A DNA stretch of 64,000 nucleotides, taken from NCBI RefSeq assembly GCF_000196795.1, contig NC_014259.1, forward strand, positions 1,736,001 to 1,800,000, written 5' to 3'. The notes under the pieces are model-generated. The model saw only the letters and a program-made list of their open reading frames with translations. It was not told the origin of the DNA and did no database searches. This document shows, in pieces, positions 8,929 through 17,852 of the stretch (positions are counted from its first letter, which is position 1; the number at the start of each line of letters is the position of its first letter). Position numbers and translations under genes: made by a program. This stretch comes from Acinetobacter oleivorans DR1. GTDB lineage: Bacteria > Pseudomonadota > Gammaproteobacteria > Pseudomonadales > Moraxellaceae.

Positions 8929-9723
8929 ATGAGAGCTTCTACTGTTACCATTAAAACTGAACAAGATCTGGAAAAGTTAAGAGTTTCTGGACGCTTGGCT
9001 GCACAAGTTTTAGAAATGATAGAGGCCTATATAAAACCGGGCGTATCTACTGAGTATTTAGATAACCTCTGTAATGACTATATTGTAAATAATTTAAAAG
9101 TTATTCCTGCTAATGTGGGATATCACGGTTTTACAAAAACGATATGTACTTCAGTCAATGAAGTTGTTTGCCATGGCATACCATCGCCGAATAAAATTTT
9201 AAAAGATGGCGATATTATTAATATTGATGTCGCAATTATTAAAGATGGTTATTTTGGTGATACGAGCCGCATGTATTTTGTGGGTAATGTAAATCCACAA
9301 GCAAAAAAATTAGTTGATACAACTTATGAGGCCATGGTTGCAGGTATTCACACTGTTAAGCCAGGAGCTACATTAGGTGATATTGGTTATGCTATTCAGT
9401 CGGTTGCTCATCGAGAAGGCTATAGTATTGTTCGAGAATATTGTGGACATGGGATTGGTAAGGTCTATCATGAACAACCTAATGTTTTGCATTACGGGCA
9501 GCGCGGGCAAGGCTTAGTCTTAAAGAAAGGAATGGTTTTTACCATTGAGCCAATGGTAAATGCAGGTCGACCGCAAGTGAAAGAGTTAAATGATGGATGG
9601 ACTGTCATTACTCAAGATCATTCATTATCTGCTCAATGGGAACATATGGTTGCAGTAACAGAAACTGGTTTTGAACTATTGACCCCATGGCCTGAAGGTG
9701 TGGGAAGCTATCCTGCAATTTGA
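8929..9723 (+). CDS. map: Type I methionyl aminopeptidase
   Basis: A 264-residue cytoplasmic metalloprotease that removes the initiator methionine from nascent proteins. The five metal ligands of the pita-bread fold are in place: Asp in NIDVAI, Asp in GDTSRMY, His in YCGHGIG, Glu in TIEPMV and Glu in EHMVAVTE. Length equals the E. coli enzyme. It is not next to rpsB, so it may be a second copy in this genome; that cannot be decided from the window. A GAGG-like Shine-Dalgarno sequence precedes the ATG. Confidence 0.95.
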   Translation: MRASTVTIKTEQDLEKLRVSGRLAAQVLEMIEAYIKPGVSTEYLDNLCNDYIVNNLKVIPANVGYHGFTKTICTSVNEVVCHGIPSPNKILKDGDIINIDVAIIKDGYFGDTSRMYFVGNVNPQAKKLVDTTYEAMVAGIHTVKPGATLGDIGYAIQSVAHREGYSIVREYCGHGIGKVYHEQPNVLHYGQRGQGLVLKKGMVFTIEPMVNAGRPQVKELNDGWTVITQDHSLSAQWEHMVAVTETGFELLTPWPEGVGSYPAI

Positions 9724-9730
9724 AAAATAT

Positions 9731-9763
9731 AAAAAAAGTTCGATAAATTATCGAACTTTTTTA
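9731..9763. terminator. Bidirectional terminator map / LysR gene
   Basis: GTTCGAT and ATCGAAC form a stem around AAATT, extended by A and T runs on both sides, between convergent stop codons at 9723 and 9766. Confidence 0.88.
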
Positions 9764-9765
9764 TT

Positions 9766-10665
9766 TTAACGCTCAGAAAGATTTTCTACTAAATAATCAA
9801 TAAATACTCGAACAGCAGGTAGTAATCCTCGGCGTGATGGATATACGGCATGGAATATACCGTGAGCTGCTTTCCAATCTGGCAAGATTTGTACAAGCTG
9901 CCCCGATTTCACAAAATCTTCAGCCGCTGTGTCAGGTAACAATGCAATACCACAATTTTGACTCGCAAGTTGGGCGAGCATATAGATATTTGTTCCCATT
10001 ACTGTTGGGCTAACTTTCACTTTTTTCTGTTGATTGTCAGGTCCATGCAGGATGAATTGTTGATCGAGATGCTCTTCAGACAAACTTAAAATACGGTGTT
10101 CACTGAGTTGCTCAGGATTTTTTATATCCCCAAACTCATTTAAATAGGCCTGACTTGCGAATAGGCTTTGTTCTATAAGTGCAAACTGTCTAAGAACTAA
10201 ACTTGGATCGTCATCCAGTTTTGAGCGAACTCGTAATGCGATATCAATCCCTTCATTAATCACATCTACTCGACGGTTACTGACCATCAGTTGCAAACGA
10301 ATTTCTGGATATTTTTTTAAGAAAGCAGGTAGGATTTTTGGAAGTTGATTTTGAGCAATATCAACAGGAACGCTAACCTTCACTACACCTCTAGGTTGAA
10401 TACTTAAGTGATCAACCAAATCATGGGCAGCTTGAGCAGCATTCATCATGACTTGAGCATGTCTGTAAATATCCATCCCAATATCTGTAACAGCAAAATG
10501 ACGAGAACTACGTTGGATTAAACGGACCCCTAAGTTTTCTTCTAAGCTGTAAACGCGGCGACTTAATTTTGATTTTGGTATATCCGTTACACGCTCAGCA
10601 GCACTAAAGCCACCATGCTCAACAACAAGAGCAAAACAATAAAAATCATCAAGATCGGTGAGCAT
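9766..10665 (-). CDS. LysR family transcriptional regulator
   Basis: A 299-residue LysR-type regulator. The N-terminal winged helix-turn-helix is clear (about residues 5-64: FALVVEHGGFSAAERVTDIPKSKLSRRV read in parts, then EENLGVRLIQRSSR). The C-terminal effector domain begins near residue 90 (GVVKVSVPVD). An AGGA sequence lies eight bases before the ATG. It is divergent from the small protein gene at 10910, which could be a target. Effector unknown. Confidence 0.9.
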   Translation of the reverse strand: MLTDLDDFYCFALVVEHGGFSAAERVTDIPKSKLSRRVYSLEENLGVRLIQRSSRHFAVTDIGMDIYRHAQVMMNAAQAAHDLVDHLSIQPRGVVKVSVPVDIAQNQLPKILPAFLKKYPEIRLQLMVSNRRVDVINEGIDIALRVRSKLDDDPSLVLRQFALIEQSLFASQAYLNEFGDIKNPEQLSEHRILSLSEEHLDQQFILHGPDNQQKKVKVSPTVMGTNIYMLAQLASQNCGIALLPDTAAEDFVKSGQLVQILPDWKAAHGIFHAVYPSRRGLLPAVRVFIDYLVENLSER

Positions 10666-10909
10666 TAAAATATCCTATTTCTGCAACAACCATGATTTTA
10701 CATTATTATTTTTGCAACGATAATTCTTATACTAAATTTTTTGTAAGCAGGAGATAGATTCATTACTTATTGCTAGAAATGGCTTTTTGAAATTATATTG
10801 TAATTACGTTGTGATTTTAATGTATGCATTTCCAGTAGCTTTAGACATTGTCTATAGAAGTGTTCATCATTTTCTTCTACACTATATTTTTCTCTACTTT
10901 TCAAATCTA

Positions 10910-11233
10910 ATGCCTTATCAACTGATAGAACTTAACGATGCCTCTGCAAATATTGAGTGTCCATTTTGCAAACAAGCGATAATTGACTGGGCACAAGAAC
11001 AGTATGTTCAGCCATGCGAACATACTTTATTTATTGCGATGGATTTGGGCTTTGAATTTGTTGCAGATCGATTTGAAGAGTGCATGAGCCAGAGCGTGGA
11101 TGAGTTGCACGAAGATCCAAATATGAATATTTTTGAAGCTTTGACTACAACAGCTTATGAAAATTTGATTGTTTTAAAATCTGATTTAGGTGTGGAAGGT
11201 TTGTTTCGCTATGTTGGGGTAAGCGATCTTTAA
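10910..11233 (+). CDS. Small acidic protein with a CPFC motif, function unknown
   Basis: I take the start at the ATG at 10910 (MPYQLIELNDAS), giving 107 residues. The frame is open upstream to a TTG at 10787, but those 41 residues are an unlikely hydrophobic extension with no Shine-Dalgarno sequence. The protein is acidic and holds a CPFC pair (about residue 18-21) plus a further Cys before His (PCEHT), which suggests metal binding or redox chemistry. No named family recognised. It is divergent from the LysR regulator. Confidence 0.65.
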   Translation: MPYQLIELNDASANIECPFCKQAIIDWAQEQYVQPCEHTLFIAMDLGFEFVADRFEECMSQSVDELHEDPNMNIFEALTTTAYENLIVLKSDLGVEGLFRYVGVSDL

Positions 11234-11243
11234 AATTAAGAAC

Positions 11244-11276
11244 ATAAAAAAGCCAATCTATTGATTGGCTTTTTTA
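11244..11276. terminator. Bidirectional terminator before grxD
   Basis: AGCCAATC-TATT-GATTGGCT is a perfect 8 bp stem flanked by A6 and T6, lying between convergent stop codons. Confidence 0.9.
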
Positions 11277-11280
11277 TTAT

Positions 11281-11622
11281 TTACGCTTCTGGTGCAGCGC
11301 TATATTGTTCAACTAATGGTTTTAATTCACCATTTTGGAACATTTCTAGCATAATATCGCTACCGCCAATAAGTTCGCCATTTACCCAAAGTTGCGGGAA
11401 TGTAGGCCAATTCGCAATTGCTGGTAACATTGCACGAATATCAGGATTTTCCAGAATATTTACATATGCAAATGGACGACCAATTTGACTGAGCGCCTCT
11501 ACAGCACGTGCAGAGAAACCACATTGTGGAAACTGTGGAGTGCCTTTCATGTAAAGTAAAACGGGATGCTTCGCAATTTGATCGCGGATTAACGCTTCAG
11601 TATCACGTGCTTGTTCAGTCAT
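11281..11622 (-). CDS. grxD: Monothiol glutaredoxin GrxD
   Basis: A 113-residue monothiol glutaredoxin that binds and transfers [2Fe-2S] clusters with glutathione. The active site is CGFS (Cys34), preceded by VLLYMKGTPQFPQ; the GSH-binding WPTFPQLWVNGELIGG and GGSDI segments follow. The start at 11622 (MTEQARDTEALI) matches the family length and has a GAGGAT Shine-Dalgarno sequence; an upstream in-frame start would add 19 unlikely residues. Confidence 0.95.
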   Translation of the reverse strand: MTEQARDTEALIRDQIAKHPVLLYMKGTPQFPQCGFSARAVEALSQIGRPFAYVNILENPDIRAMLPAIANWPTFPQLWVNGELIGGSDIMLEMFQNGELKPLVEQYSAAPEA

Positions 11623-11849
11623 AAATAGATCCTCAACTAATCTAGCAGCATTATAGGGGGTGTTTATGTTGCTTTGCAAACCACCTTAATGCTTAAAGTT
11701 GCATTGAATATTCAATATTTTATTGTATAAACCGAAGTGATAGCGAAAAGCGGACGAAATTTTAGATAAATGATTGATGAGACTTTTCATCAGAGCCAGT
11801 TTTTGTTTATATAAACCCTTCTAAAAACCTCATACAGACAGAGTTCGTT

Positions 11850-13058
11850 ATGACTGATATTACCCTAGCTCCAATACAACCTGATCAACCATCACACTTA
11901 ATGGCTACTTATGGTCGCCAAGCGATCAGTTTTGTACGAGGCCGAGGGGCATATCTATATACTGAGGATGGTACGGAATATCTAGATGCTTTAACGGGTA
12001 TTGCTGTATGTGGTTTAGGTCATGCTCACCCAGTTATTGCAGAAGCAATTGCTGAACAAGCTGCAACACTTGTGCACACAAGTAATCTATTTGAAATTCC
12101 TTGGCAAACTGCTGCTGCTCAGAAGCTTGCAGAGGTTTCTGGTATGGAAGAAATCTTCTTTTCAAATAGTGGTGCTGAGTCAAATGAAGGTGCGATTAAG
12201 ATTGCTCGTAAATTTGGTACTCAACAAGGTGTACGTTTGCCAAAGATTATTGTGGCAGAACAATCTTTTCATGGTCGTACTTTAGCAACACTTTCAGCAA
12301 CTGGTAATAAGAAAGTACAAGATGGCTTTGCTCCTTTAACCAATGATTTTATTCGTGTGCCATTTGGTGATGTAGAAGCAATTCAAGAAGCTGCATTGCA
12401 GCATCCAGATATTGTTGCGATTTTGATTGAACCAATTCAAGGTGAGGGTGGTATTAATACTGCTCCCCAAGGCTTTAGCTATCTTGAAGAAGTTCGCAAT
12501 ATTTGTAATCAGCATAACTGGCTTATGATGCTAGATGAAATTCAAACAGGTAATGGGCGTACTGGTAAATATTTTGCATATCAGCATACCAACATTGTGC
12601 CTGATGTCTTGACGACTGCGAAAGGACTTGGAAATGGTTTTCCAGTAGGTGCTGTAATGACACAAGGTAAAGCTGTTGGTTTATTAGGACCTGGTAGTCA
12701 TGGTTCTACCTATGGCGGTACTGTATTAGGTTCTCGTGTGGTTTATACGGTAATCGATACAATTCAAAAAGAAAATGCTGTAGAAAATGCGGCAGTAGTA
12801 GGACGCTATATTGTGGATCAACTTCGCACACAGTTAGCTGACAAGAATGTTCAGGTGCGTGGTTTTGGTATGATGATTGGTATTCAATTACCTAAAGACT
12901 GTGCTGAACTCGTTGCGATTGCTCGTGATCAGCACAAGCTTATTATCAACGTTACAGCAGGTTCTGTGGTTCGTCTTTTACCGCCAATTAATATGACTCA
13001 AGCACAAGCTGATGACTTATTAGAACGTTTAGTTGCTTTGATTAACAATTATCTTTAA
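11850..13058 (+). CDS. argD: Acetylornithine/succinyldiaminopimelate aminotransferase family protein
   Basis: A 402-residue class III PLP-dependent aminotransferase. The cofactor-binding lysine sits in TTAKGLGNGFPVGA, preceded by LDEIQTGNGRTG; SFHGRT near residue 140 is also typical. It most likely makes N-acetylornithine in arginine biosynthesis (argC is elsewhere in this window), though the AstC catabolic role cannot be excluded from sequence alone. Single gene with a strong terminator downstream. Confidence 0.88.
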   Translation: MTDITLAPIQPDQPSHLMATYGRQAISFVRGRGAYLYTEDGTEYLDALTGIAVCGLGHAHPVIAEAIAEQAATLVHTSNLFEIPWQTAAAQKLAEVSGMEEIFFSNSGAESNEGAIKIARKFGTQQGVRLPKIIVAEQSFHGRTLATLSATGNKKVQDGFAPLTNDFIRVPFGDVEAIQEAALQHPDIVAILIEPIQGEGGINTAPQGFSYLEEVRNICNQHNWLMMLDEIQTGNGRTGKYFAYQHTNIVPDVLTTAKGLGNGFPVGAVMTQGKAVGLLGPGSHGSTYGGTVLGSRVVYTVIDTIQKENAVENAAVVGRYIVDQLRTQLADKNVQVRGFGMMIGIQLPKDCAELVAIARDQHKLIINVTAGSVVRLLPPINMTQAQADDLLERLVALINNYL

Positions 13059-13070
13059 GTTTCAGTATTA

Positions 13071-13098
13071 AAAATGGGCATCTATATGCCCATTTTTT
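13071..13098. terminator. Bidirectional terminator after argD
   Basis: AATGGGCAT-CTAT-ATGCCCATT, a perfect 9 bp stem with a T run, lies between argD and the convergent CBS gene. Confidence 0.9.
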
Positions 13099-13109
13099 AT
13101 TTCGAATAA

Positions 13110-13541
13110 TTAACCAGAGATATACTGCTTTAACTGTTCAATTAAATTTTTCTGGTCTTCCATTGCTGCTTTTACCAAGTCACCAATAGAGATAAAACCA
13201 ACTAATTTTTCATTGTCTAATACAGGTAAGTGACGTAAGTGGCGATCTGTCATAAGCTGTAAACACTCTTCAACTGTGTTGTTTAGACTTACAGTAAGCA
13301 CCTTAGATGTCATAATTTCAGCAACTGTAGTGCTATATGAAGAACGTTCCATCAGTGTTACTTTTCGCGTGTAGTCACGTTCAGATAAAATTCCGACAAC
13401 TTTTTCACCTTCGGCTACCACTAACGCACCAATTCCTTTATCAGCCATGATCTTAATCGCTTCAAGGACAGTGGCTTCAGGAGAAATTGTAAAAATATCT
13501 TGCTCTGATTTGTTTTTGATTACTTGTGCAACGATTGTCAT
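13110..13541 (-). CDS. CBS domain-containing protein
   Basis: A protein of 143 residues made almost entirely of two CBS domains (about 8-65 and 73-130), a fold that senses adenine nucleotides. The repeats each end in the usual pattern (GILSERDYTRKV; GFISIGDLVKA). The start at 13541 (MTIVAQVIKNK) is preferred because AGGA lies eight bases upstream; an ATG eight codons earlier is possible. No partner enzyme domain is fused or adjacent. Confidence 0.88.
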   Translation of the reverse strand: MTIVAQVIKNKSEQDIFTISPEATVLEAIKIMADKGIGALVVAEGEKVVGILSERDYTRKVTLMERSSYSTTVAEIMTSKVLTVSLNNTVEECLQLMTDRHLRHLPVLDNEKLVGFISIGDLVKAAMEDQKNLIEQLKQYISG

Positions 13542-13685
13542 TTCTTCTGTCCTATGTTTTATCATTTTGTTTTAAATTAGCTTGATTTTATAAAAATGCA
13601 AAGACTTGATAGTCATTCAAATACAAGTTTTACACTCAAGCGTTCAAAAAGCATTCTAATAGAGATTAAGAACCTAAAGAAAACT

Positions 13686-14060
13686 TTAGGCTCCTTGCCA
13701 GTGCGGCTGTTTAAAAAAGAAATGTTGCATTTGTTGTGTAGATAATTTCAACTTGCGATGAGAAGAATTAAACAAAGCTGGTGTAACGTTGAGTCGAGTT
13801 AAAGTTGGTAATAAAGACTCGTGAAAATCTTTAGGAGTAATTCTTCTAGGTTTGTAATGTGGCCAATGTTCTTTAGCGTAGCGGTGAGCTTGCAATCCAT
13901 TGAGCCAAAAAGGAAAAATAAAGTCTTCTTGATCTGATTTAATTGCCCAGCCCTGATGAAATAATCCCCAGAGAACTCCGCAATACATCATGGTTCTTAA
14001 AATATAAATTTTAATCATCAAGTCTTTTGAAACCGGTTGCAGATTGCTTAAACTATTCAT
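13686..14060 (-). CDS. DUF2750 domain protein
   Basis: A protein of 124 residues (start ATG at 14060; a TTG two codons earlier is an alternative). The central stretch GWAIKSDQEDFIFPFWLNG followed by AHRYAKEHWPHYKPRRITPKDF fits the DUF2750 pattern. The function of this family is unknown. The protein lacks a signal peptide or membrane segment. No clear Shine-Dalgarno sequence is seen. Confidence 0.72.
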   Translation of the reverse strand: MNSLSNLQPVSKDLMIKIYILRTMMYCGVLWGLFHQGWAIKSDQEDFIFPFWLNGLQAHRYAKEHWPHYKPRRITPKDFHESLLPTLTRLNVTPALFNSSHRKLKLSTQQMQHFFFKQPHWQGA

Positions 14061-14264
14061 TGTCAATTTAATGGTTCTTAACTTATCTTGCTTATTATAG
14101 AAAAATCAGATGACATTTCAGTTTAAACAGGTATCAAATCGTAAACAAATATTCCCAGCTATAAAAAATGTCACTTGAGAAAGTCAATATGATTAAAGCG
14201 TTGACATTAGCGTAAGACAAATGAAGTGCATAGCAAATTATATTTATAGAATATTTTTACAGAC

Positions 14265-14301
14265 ATAAAAAAACGCCACTTGCGCTAAGACTGAAGTGGC
14301 G
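14265..14301 (-). terminator. Second of two tandem terminators after the Sel1-like gene
   Basis: On the minus strand CGCCACTT (14301-14294) pairs with AAGTGGCG (14281-14274) across a 12-base loop, followed by seven T residues. It lies in the 315-base region between the genes ending at 14376 and starting at 14060, which otherwise holds no credible ORF. Confidence 0.75.
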
Positions 14302-14346
14302 AAGTAAGGCTTTATATAAATTGATAACTTTGGGTTTTTACGGGTA

Positions 14347-14370
14347 CAAAAAAACGCCACCTAGGTGACG
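14347..14370 (-). terminator. First of two tandem terminators after the Sel1-like gene
   Basis: On the minus strand CGTCAC-CTAG-GTGGCG forms a stem ending in seven T residues, five bases after the stop codon. Its 3' arm and T run (GTGGCGTTTTTTT) are identical to those of the terminator at 14265-14301. Confidence 0.75.
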
Positions 14371-14375
14371 TCTCT

Positions 14376-14609
14376 TTATGCTTGCATTGTGGCTAACTTT
14401 TGCCAGTATTGTGCTTTAAGTGAGTCACGTTCAACACGGAAACCTTGATAATATAATTCTGCTAAGAATAGAGCGGCTTTACCATGCCCAGCGCGAGCAA
14501 CTTCTTCTAACTGTGCAACCGCATCTTGGAAATTCATTTGAGAGTGAATTGTGTTTACTGCAGTTGCATATACATGTTCTAAATCATGATGAGAGATACG
14601 TTGAATCAT
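14376..14609 (-). CDS. Small Sel1-like repeat protein
   Basis: A 77-residue protein containing one good Sel1-like (TPR-type) repeat near residues 39-73 (AGHGKAALFLAELYYQG then KAQYWQKLA) after a degenerate first helix pair. Such repeats mediate protein-protein contact. No signal peptide. An AAGGAG Shine-Dalgarno sequence lies just before the ATG. The gene is isolated and followed by two terminators. Confidence 0.75.
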   Translation of the reverse strand: MIQRISHHDLEHVYATAVNTIHSQMNFQDAVAQLEEVARAGHGKAALFLAELYYQGFRVERDSLKAQYWQKLATMQA

Positions 14610-14825
14610 AGAAAACTCCTTATTGTAATTATGATTACTTTTTTCTAAAGGCTAGTGCCTTTAAATTAATTTAACTTAGAATTATTAAACTAATATTACA
14701 AATTGATGGATTTGTCAACTATTTGTCATTTCGTTTAGTTCACTATTAGGATACATGATTAAACATTATTCACAAATAATTTTGATTAAAATCAATATGA
14801 GAATAAAAGACAAGGAGAATAAAAT

Positions 14826-15185
14826 ATGACAAATACAATCGACGGCTTTGTTTTTGACACGCCTCCTAAAGAGGAACAAATCATAGAACTGGCCCATTAT
14901 CACCGTAAATTATTAGATGAAGCTATCTTTCATGAGGAAATCCATTTAGGGGATTATTGTCTAGCACAGCGTAAAAGGGTGTTTGATTTTGCTGGTCATT
15001 TGGAACCTGCCCAAAAAAACTGGTTTTATCAAGTTTATGATGGGGAACTTCGAAAAATTGCTGATGAAGACGAATTGCATCCAGCAGATGCAGAAGAAGG
15101 GTTAAGTATTTTTGCTATGTTTCTAGTCTTGGTGATTATTGCGGCAATTTTATACTTTTCCGTCATTCGTTCACTAATAAGTTAA
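14826..15185 (+). CDS. C-terminally anchored membrane protein, function unknown
   Basis: A 119-residue protein with a mostly acidic soluble part (about 1-92) and one C-terminal membrane helix (about 94-114), so it is probably tail-anchored in the inner membrane with the soluble part in the cytoplasm. AAGGAG lies eight bases before the ATG. No named family is recognised. It is followed 104 bases later by another single-helix protein gene on the same strand. Confidence 0.7.
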   Translation: MTNTIDGFVFDTPPKEEQIIELAHYHRKLLDEAIFHEEIHLGDYCLAQRKRVFDFAGHLEPAQKNWFYQVYDGELRKIADEDELHPADAEEGLSIFAMFLVLVIIAAILYFSVIRSLIS

Positions 15186-15289
15186 GCATACTCATACTAT
15201 CCAGTAAGGTATGATTATTAACCTTACTGGATGTTTGATCTTGTACTTATGAGTATTGAACCCTACACTACACTAATTCGAGGTAGGTC

Positions 15290-15616
15290 ATGCTCATATT
15301 CAAACAAAATTTTCTTAAATTAAAGTCTGAGTTAAAAGTTGATCAATGTTTTAACCTGTTTGTGGTTATTGTCATTGGCTGTATTTTTGTGCTGTCATAT
15401 TTAGCATTACTTCGGCCTATTAGTCCGGATCAATATCAACGAATTATACAACTTTCTCATCAGGCTACTTATCCAAGAACTCAAGACATGGCTGAGTTGC
15501 TTATAGCTCAGTCAGAAATTCATCGGGCAGATTATTTAAAGTTAATGCATGCTTACCAATTTGAGGGTGCTCATATTAAGCAATATCCAGCACTCGCTCA
15601 GGAAGATACTCAGTAA
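15290..15616 (+). CDS. Single-helix membrane protein, function unknown
   Basis: A 108-residue protein with one membrane segment (about residues 22-42) and a soluble C-terminal part predicted to be helical (SPDQYQRIIQLSHQA, MAELLIAQSEIHRADY). The start is supported by AGGTAGG just upstream. It lies 120 bases upstream of ftsY on the same strand and could be cotranscribed. No named family recognised. Confidence 0.65.
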   Translation: MLIFKQNFLKLKSELKVDQCFNLFVVIVIGCIFVLSYLALLRPISPDQYQRIIQLSHQATYPRTQDMAELLIAQSEIHRADYLKLMHAYQFEGAHIKQYPALAQEDTQ

Positions 15617-15736
15617 ATGGGTTAATCAGGCTAAATCTTGGTTTCCTAAGCTTTTTGAGCACTATTGTGGCAGGCAAAATTTTGAATTTATGCTAAACTT
15701 TATCTTTTTAAACGCGCTGCTTTTCAAGGAATCCGC

Positions 15737-16849
15737 ATGGAGCAACAATCGAATATGCAAAATAAATTCTTGATAGATGCTGAGATCGGTGATGACGATG
15801 TCACATTACCTAATTTACCTGCTATCGATGTTCCCATCGTTGAATCTCCTGTTAAATCGCAAGAAAATATTGAAGCAGCCAAAGTTGAATTAGCTTCTAC
15901 AGAAGCTGCGGTTGAACAACCAAAAACCGGTTTTTTTGGCCGAATGAAAGAGGGTTTAACCAAAACTCGTCGTAATTTCGCTGATGGTATGGTCAATATC
16001 TTGATTGGCGGAAAAGAAATTGACGATGAGTTACTCGAAGAAGTCGAAGAGCAATTATTAGTTGCAGATATTGGTGTTGAAGCTACTAAAACGATTATTA
16101 CCAATTTAACAGAGCGTACAGCTCGTGGTGATTTGATCTATTCCCACTCTCTATATAAAGCGTTGCAAGAAGAGTTGGTTGCTTTGTTGGCCCCACGTGT
16201 TAAACCTTTGCATATTGATCCTAACAAATCACCTTATGTGATTTTAATGGTTGGGGTAAATGGTGTTGGTAAAACTACAACGATTGGTAAATTAGCGAAA
16301 CGTTTGCAAGGCGAAGGTAAAAAAGTGATGTTGGCTGCTGGGGATACTTTCCGTGCTGCAGCGACAGAACAATTACAGATCTGGGGTGAACGTAATGATA
16401 TCTCTGTGGTAGCTCAAGGTCACGGAGCTGATAGTGCTTCTGTTATTTTTGATGCTTTTGAAAGTGCTCGTGCTAAAGGAATTGACGTATTAATCGCAGA
16501 TACAGCAGGTCGTTTACATAATAAAAGCAACTTAATGGAAGAACTTAAAAAAGTTAAACGGGTTATGCAAAAAATTGATGCAACTGCGCCTCATGAAATT
16601 ATGTTGGTAGTAGATGCGGGTACAGGGCAAAACGCGATTAACCAAGTGCAAGAGTTTGACCAAGCTGTGGGTTTAACTGGTATTACCATTACCAAACTGG
16701 ATGGGACTGCGAAAGGTGGCGTGCTCTTTAATATTGCAAGTCGTACCCATGTGCCAATTCGTTTTATTGGTGTTGGTGAAAAAATTGATGATTTAAGACC
16801 ATTCTCGGCTAAATCATTTGTTGCGGCGCTGTTTGAAACTGATAAGTAA
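15737..16849 (+). CDS. ftsY: Signal recognition particle receptor FtsY
   Basis: The 370-residue SRP receptor GTPase, which docks ribosome-SRP complexes at the inner membrane. The acidic A domain (1 to about 60) is followed by the N domain and the G domain with P-loop GVNGVGKT (173-180), DTAGRLH and the specificity motif TKLDGTAKGG. The membrane-targeting GFFGRMKEGLTKTRRNF helix (about 65-81) is present. AAGGA lies eight bases before the ATG. A strong terminator follows. Confidence 0.97.
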   Translation: MEQQSNMQNKFLIDAEIGDDDVTLPNLPAIDVPIVESPVKSQENIEAAKVELASTEAAVEQPKTGFFGRMKEGLTKTRRNFADGMVNILIGGKEIDDELLEEVEEQLLVADIGVEATKTIITNLTERTARGDLIYSHSLYKALQEELVALLAPRVKPLHIDPNKSPYVILMVGVNGVGKTTTIGKLAKRLQGEGKKVMLAAGDTFRAAATEQLQIWGERNDISVVAQGHGADSASVIFDAFESARAKGIDVLIADTAGRLHNKSNLMEELKKVKRVMQKIDATAPHEIMLVVDAGTGQNAINQVQEFDQAVGLTGITITKLDGTAKGGVLFNIASRTHVPIRFIGVGEKIDDLRPFSAKSFVAALFETDK

Positions 16850-16866
16850 AACGGTTGTTAGCATTC

Positions 16867-16898
16867 AAAAGCTTCACTAAAACGTGAAGCTTTTTTTA
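16867..16898 (+). terminator. ftsY terminator
   Basis: AAGCTTCAC-TAAAAC-GTGAAGCTT followed by a T run; perfect 9 bp stem. Confidence 0.9.
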
Positions 16899-17037
16899 TA
16901 TGTATATCTTTTTTTATTGTTGCGAAAATAAAACGAACTGTCATATTTTTAATGCTGATTATGAAAAATGACTTTAATACACTGTATTCATTCCCAAACA
17001 ACGGCCCTTGGTCAATCAATAGGTAGGAAATAACAAA

Positions 17038-17634
17038 ATGTCTACTTTCTTAGATAAAATTAAAAATCGTCGTACTATTTATGCAATTGGTAAAAATGTT
17101 GCATTAGATCGCACTAAAATCGAAGAAACTATTCGTGAAGCGGTTAAACATAGTCCTTCAGCTTTTAACTCGCAGTCTTCACGTGTGGTGACACTATATG
17201 GTGAATCACATGCTAAATTCTGGAATTTGGTTCGTGAAGCATTACGTAAAATTGTTCCTGCTGAAGCTTTTGCTGGTACAAACACAAAAATTGATAGCTT
17301 TGTAGCTGGCGTTGGTACGGTTTTATTTTATGAAGACCAAGCCGTTGTTAAAAGCTTACAAGAGCAATTCGAATTATATGCAGATAACTTCCCAGTATGG
17401 TCTGAACATTCAAGTGCAATTGCTCAATTTGCAACTTGGACTGCGCTTTCAGAGCTTGGTTTAGGTGCATCTTTACAGCACTATAACCCGATTGTTGATG
17501 CTGAAGCTGCTGAAGCTTTTGATGTTCCTGCAACTTGGAAACTACGTGCTCAATTAGTATTTGGTTCAGTTGAAGCACCAGCAGGCGAAAAAGCATTTAT
17601 TAATGATGCTGATCGTTTCAAAACTTTCAACTAA
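17038..17634 (+). CDS. Nitroreductase family protein (Frm2/Hbn1-like)
   Basis: A 198-residue FMN-dependent nitroreductase-fold protein. The N-terminal RRTIYAIGKN and HSPSAFNSQSSRVV segments supply FMN contacts, and GLGASLQHYNP is typical of the fungal Hbn1/Frm2-like subgroup. Members reduce nitro compounds or quinones with NAD(P)H; the physiological substrate is unknown. Shine-Dalgarno TAGG/AGGA precedes the ATG. Monocistronic, with a terminator. Confidence 0.85.
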   Translation: MSTFLDKIKNRRTIYAIGKNVALDRTKIEETIREAVKHSPSAFNSQSSRVVTLYGESHAKFWNLVREALRKIVPAEAFAGTNTKIDSFVAGVGTVLFYEDQAVVKSLQEQFELYADNFPVWSEHSSAIAQFATWTALSELGLGASLQHYNPIVDAEAAEAFDVPATWKLRAQLVFGSVEAPAGEKAFINDADRFKTFN

Positions 17635-17643
17635 TTGAAAGTT

Positions 17644-17675
17644 AAAAAGAGTACCTAAATAGGTACTCTTTTTTT
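17644..17675 (+). terminator. Terminator of the nitroreductase gene
   Basis: AAAAAGAGTACCT-AAAT-AGGTACTCTTTTT, a perfect stem with a T run. Confidence 0.9.
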
Positions 17676-17852
17676 ATGTGCTTTTTGAATTAATAAAAAG
17701 GTTAAAGCAACACAAATTGATAAAATTCAAATGTATATTTAATAATAATAAATCGAAAAATTAATGGATCGCTGCACTGTCATAAAATAGTCACAATCAT
17801 ATTGCATATTGCTCATGATTTCATAGCTTATCAAATATAGAGAAAGAGACAG

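Noticed and set aside
10787..10909. A TTG start that would add 41 hydrophobic residues to the CPFC protein
   Set aside because: The extension has no ribosome site and no signal peptide pattern; the conserved-looking protein begins at MPYQ.
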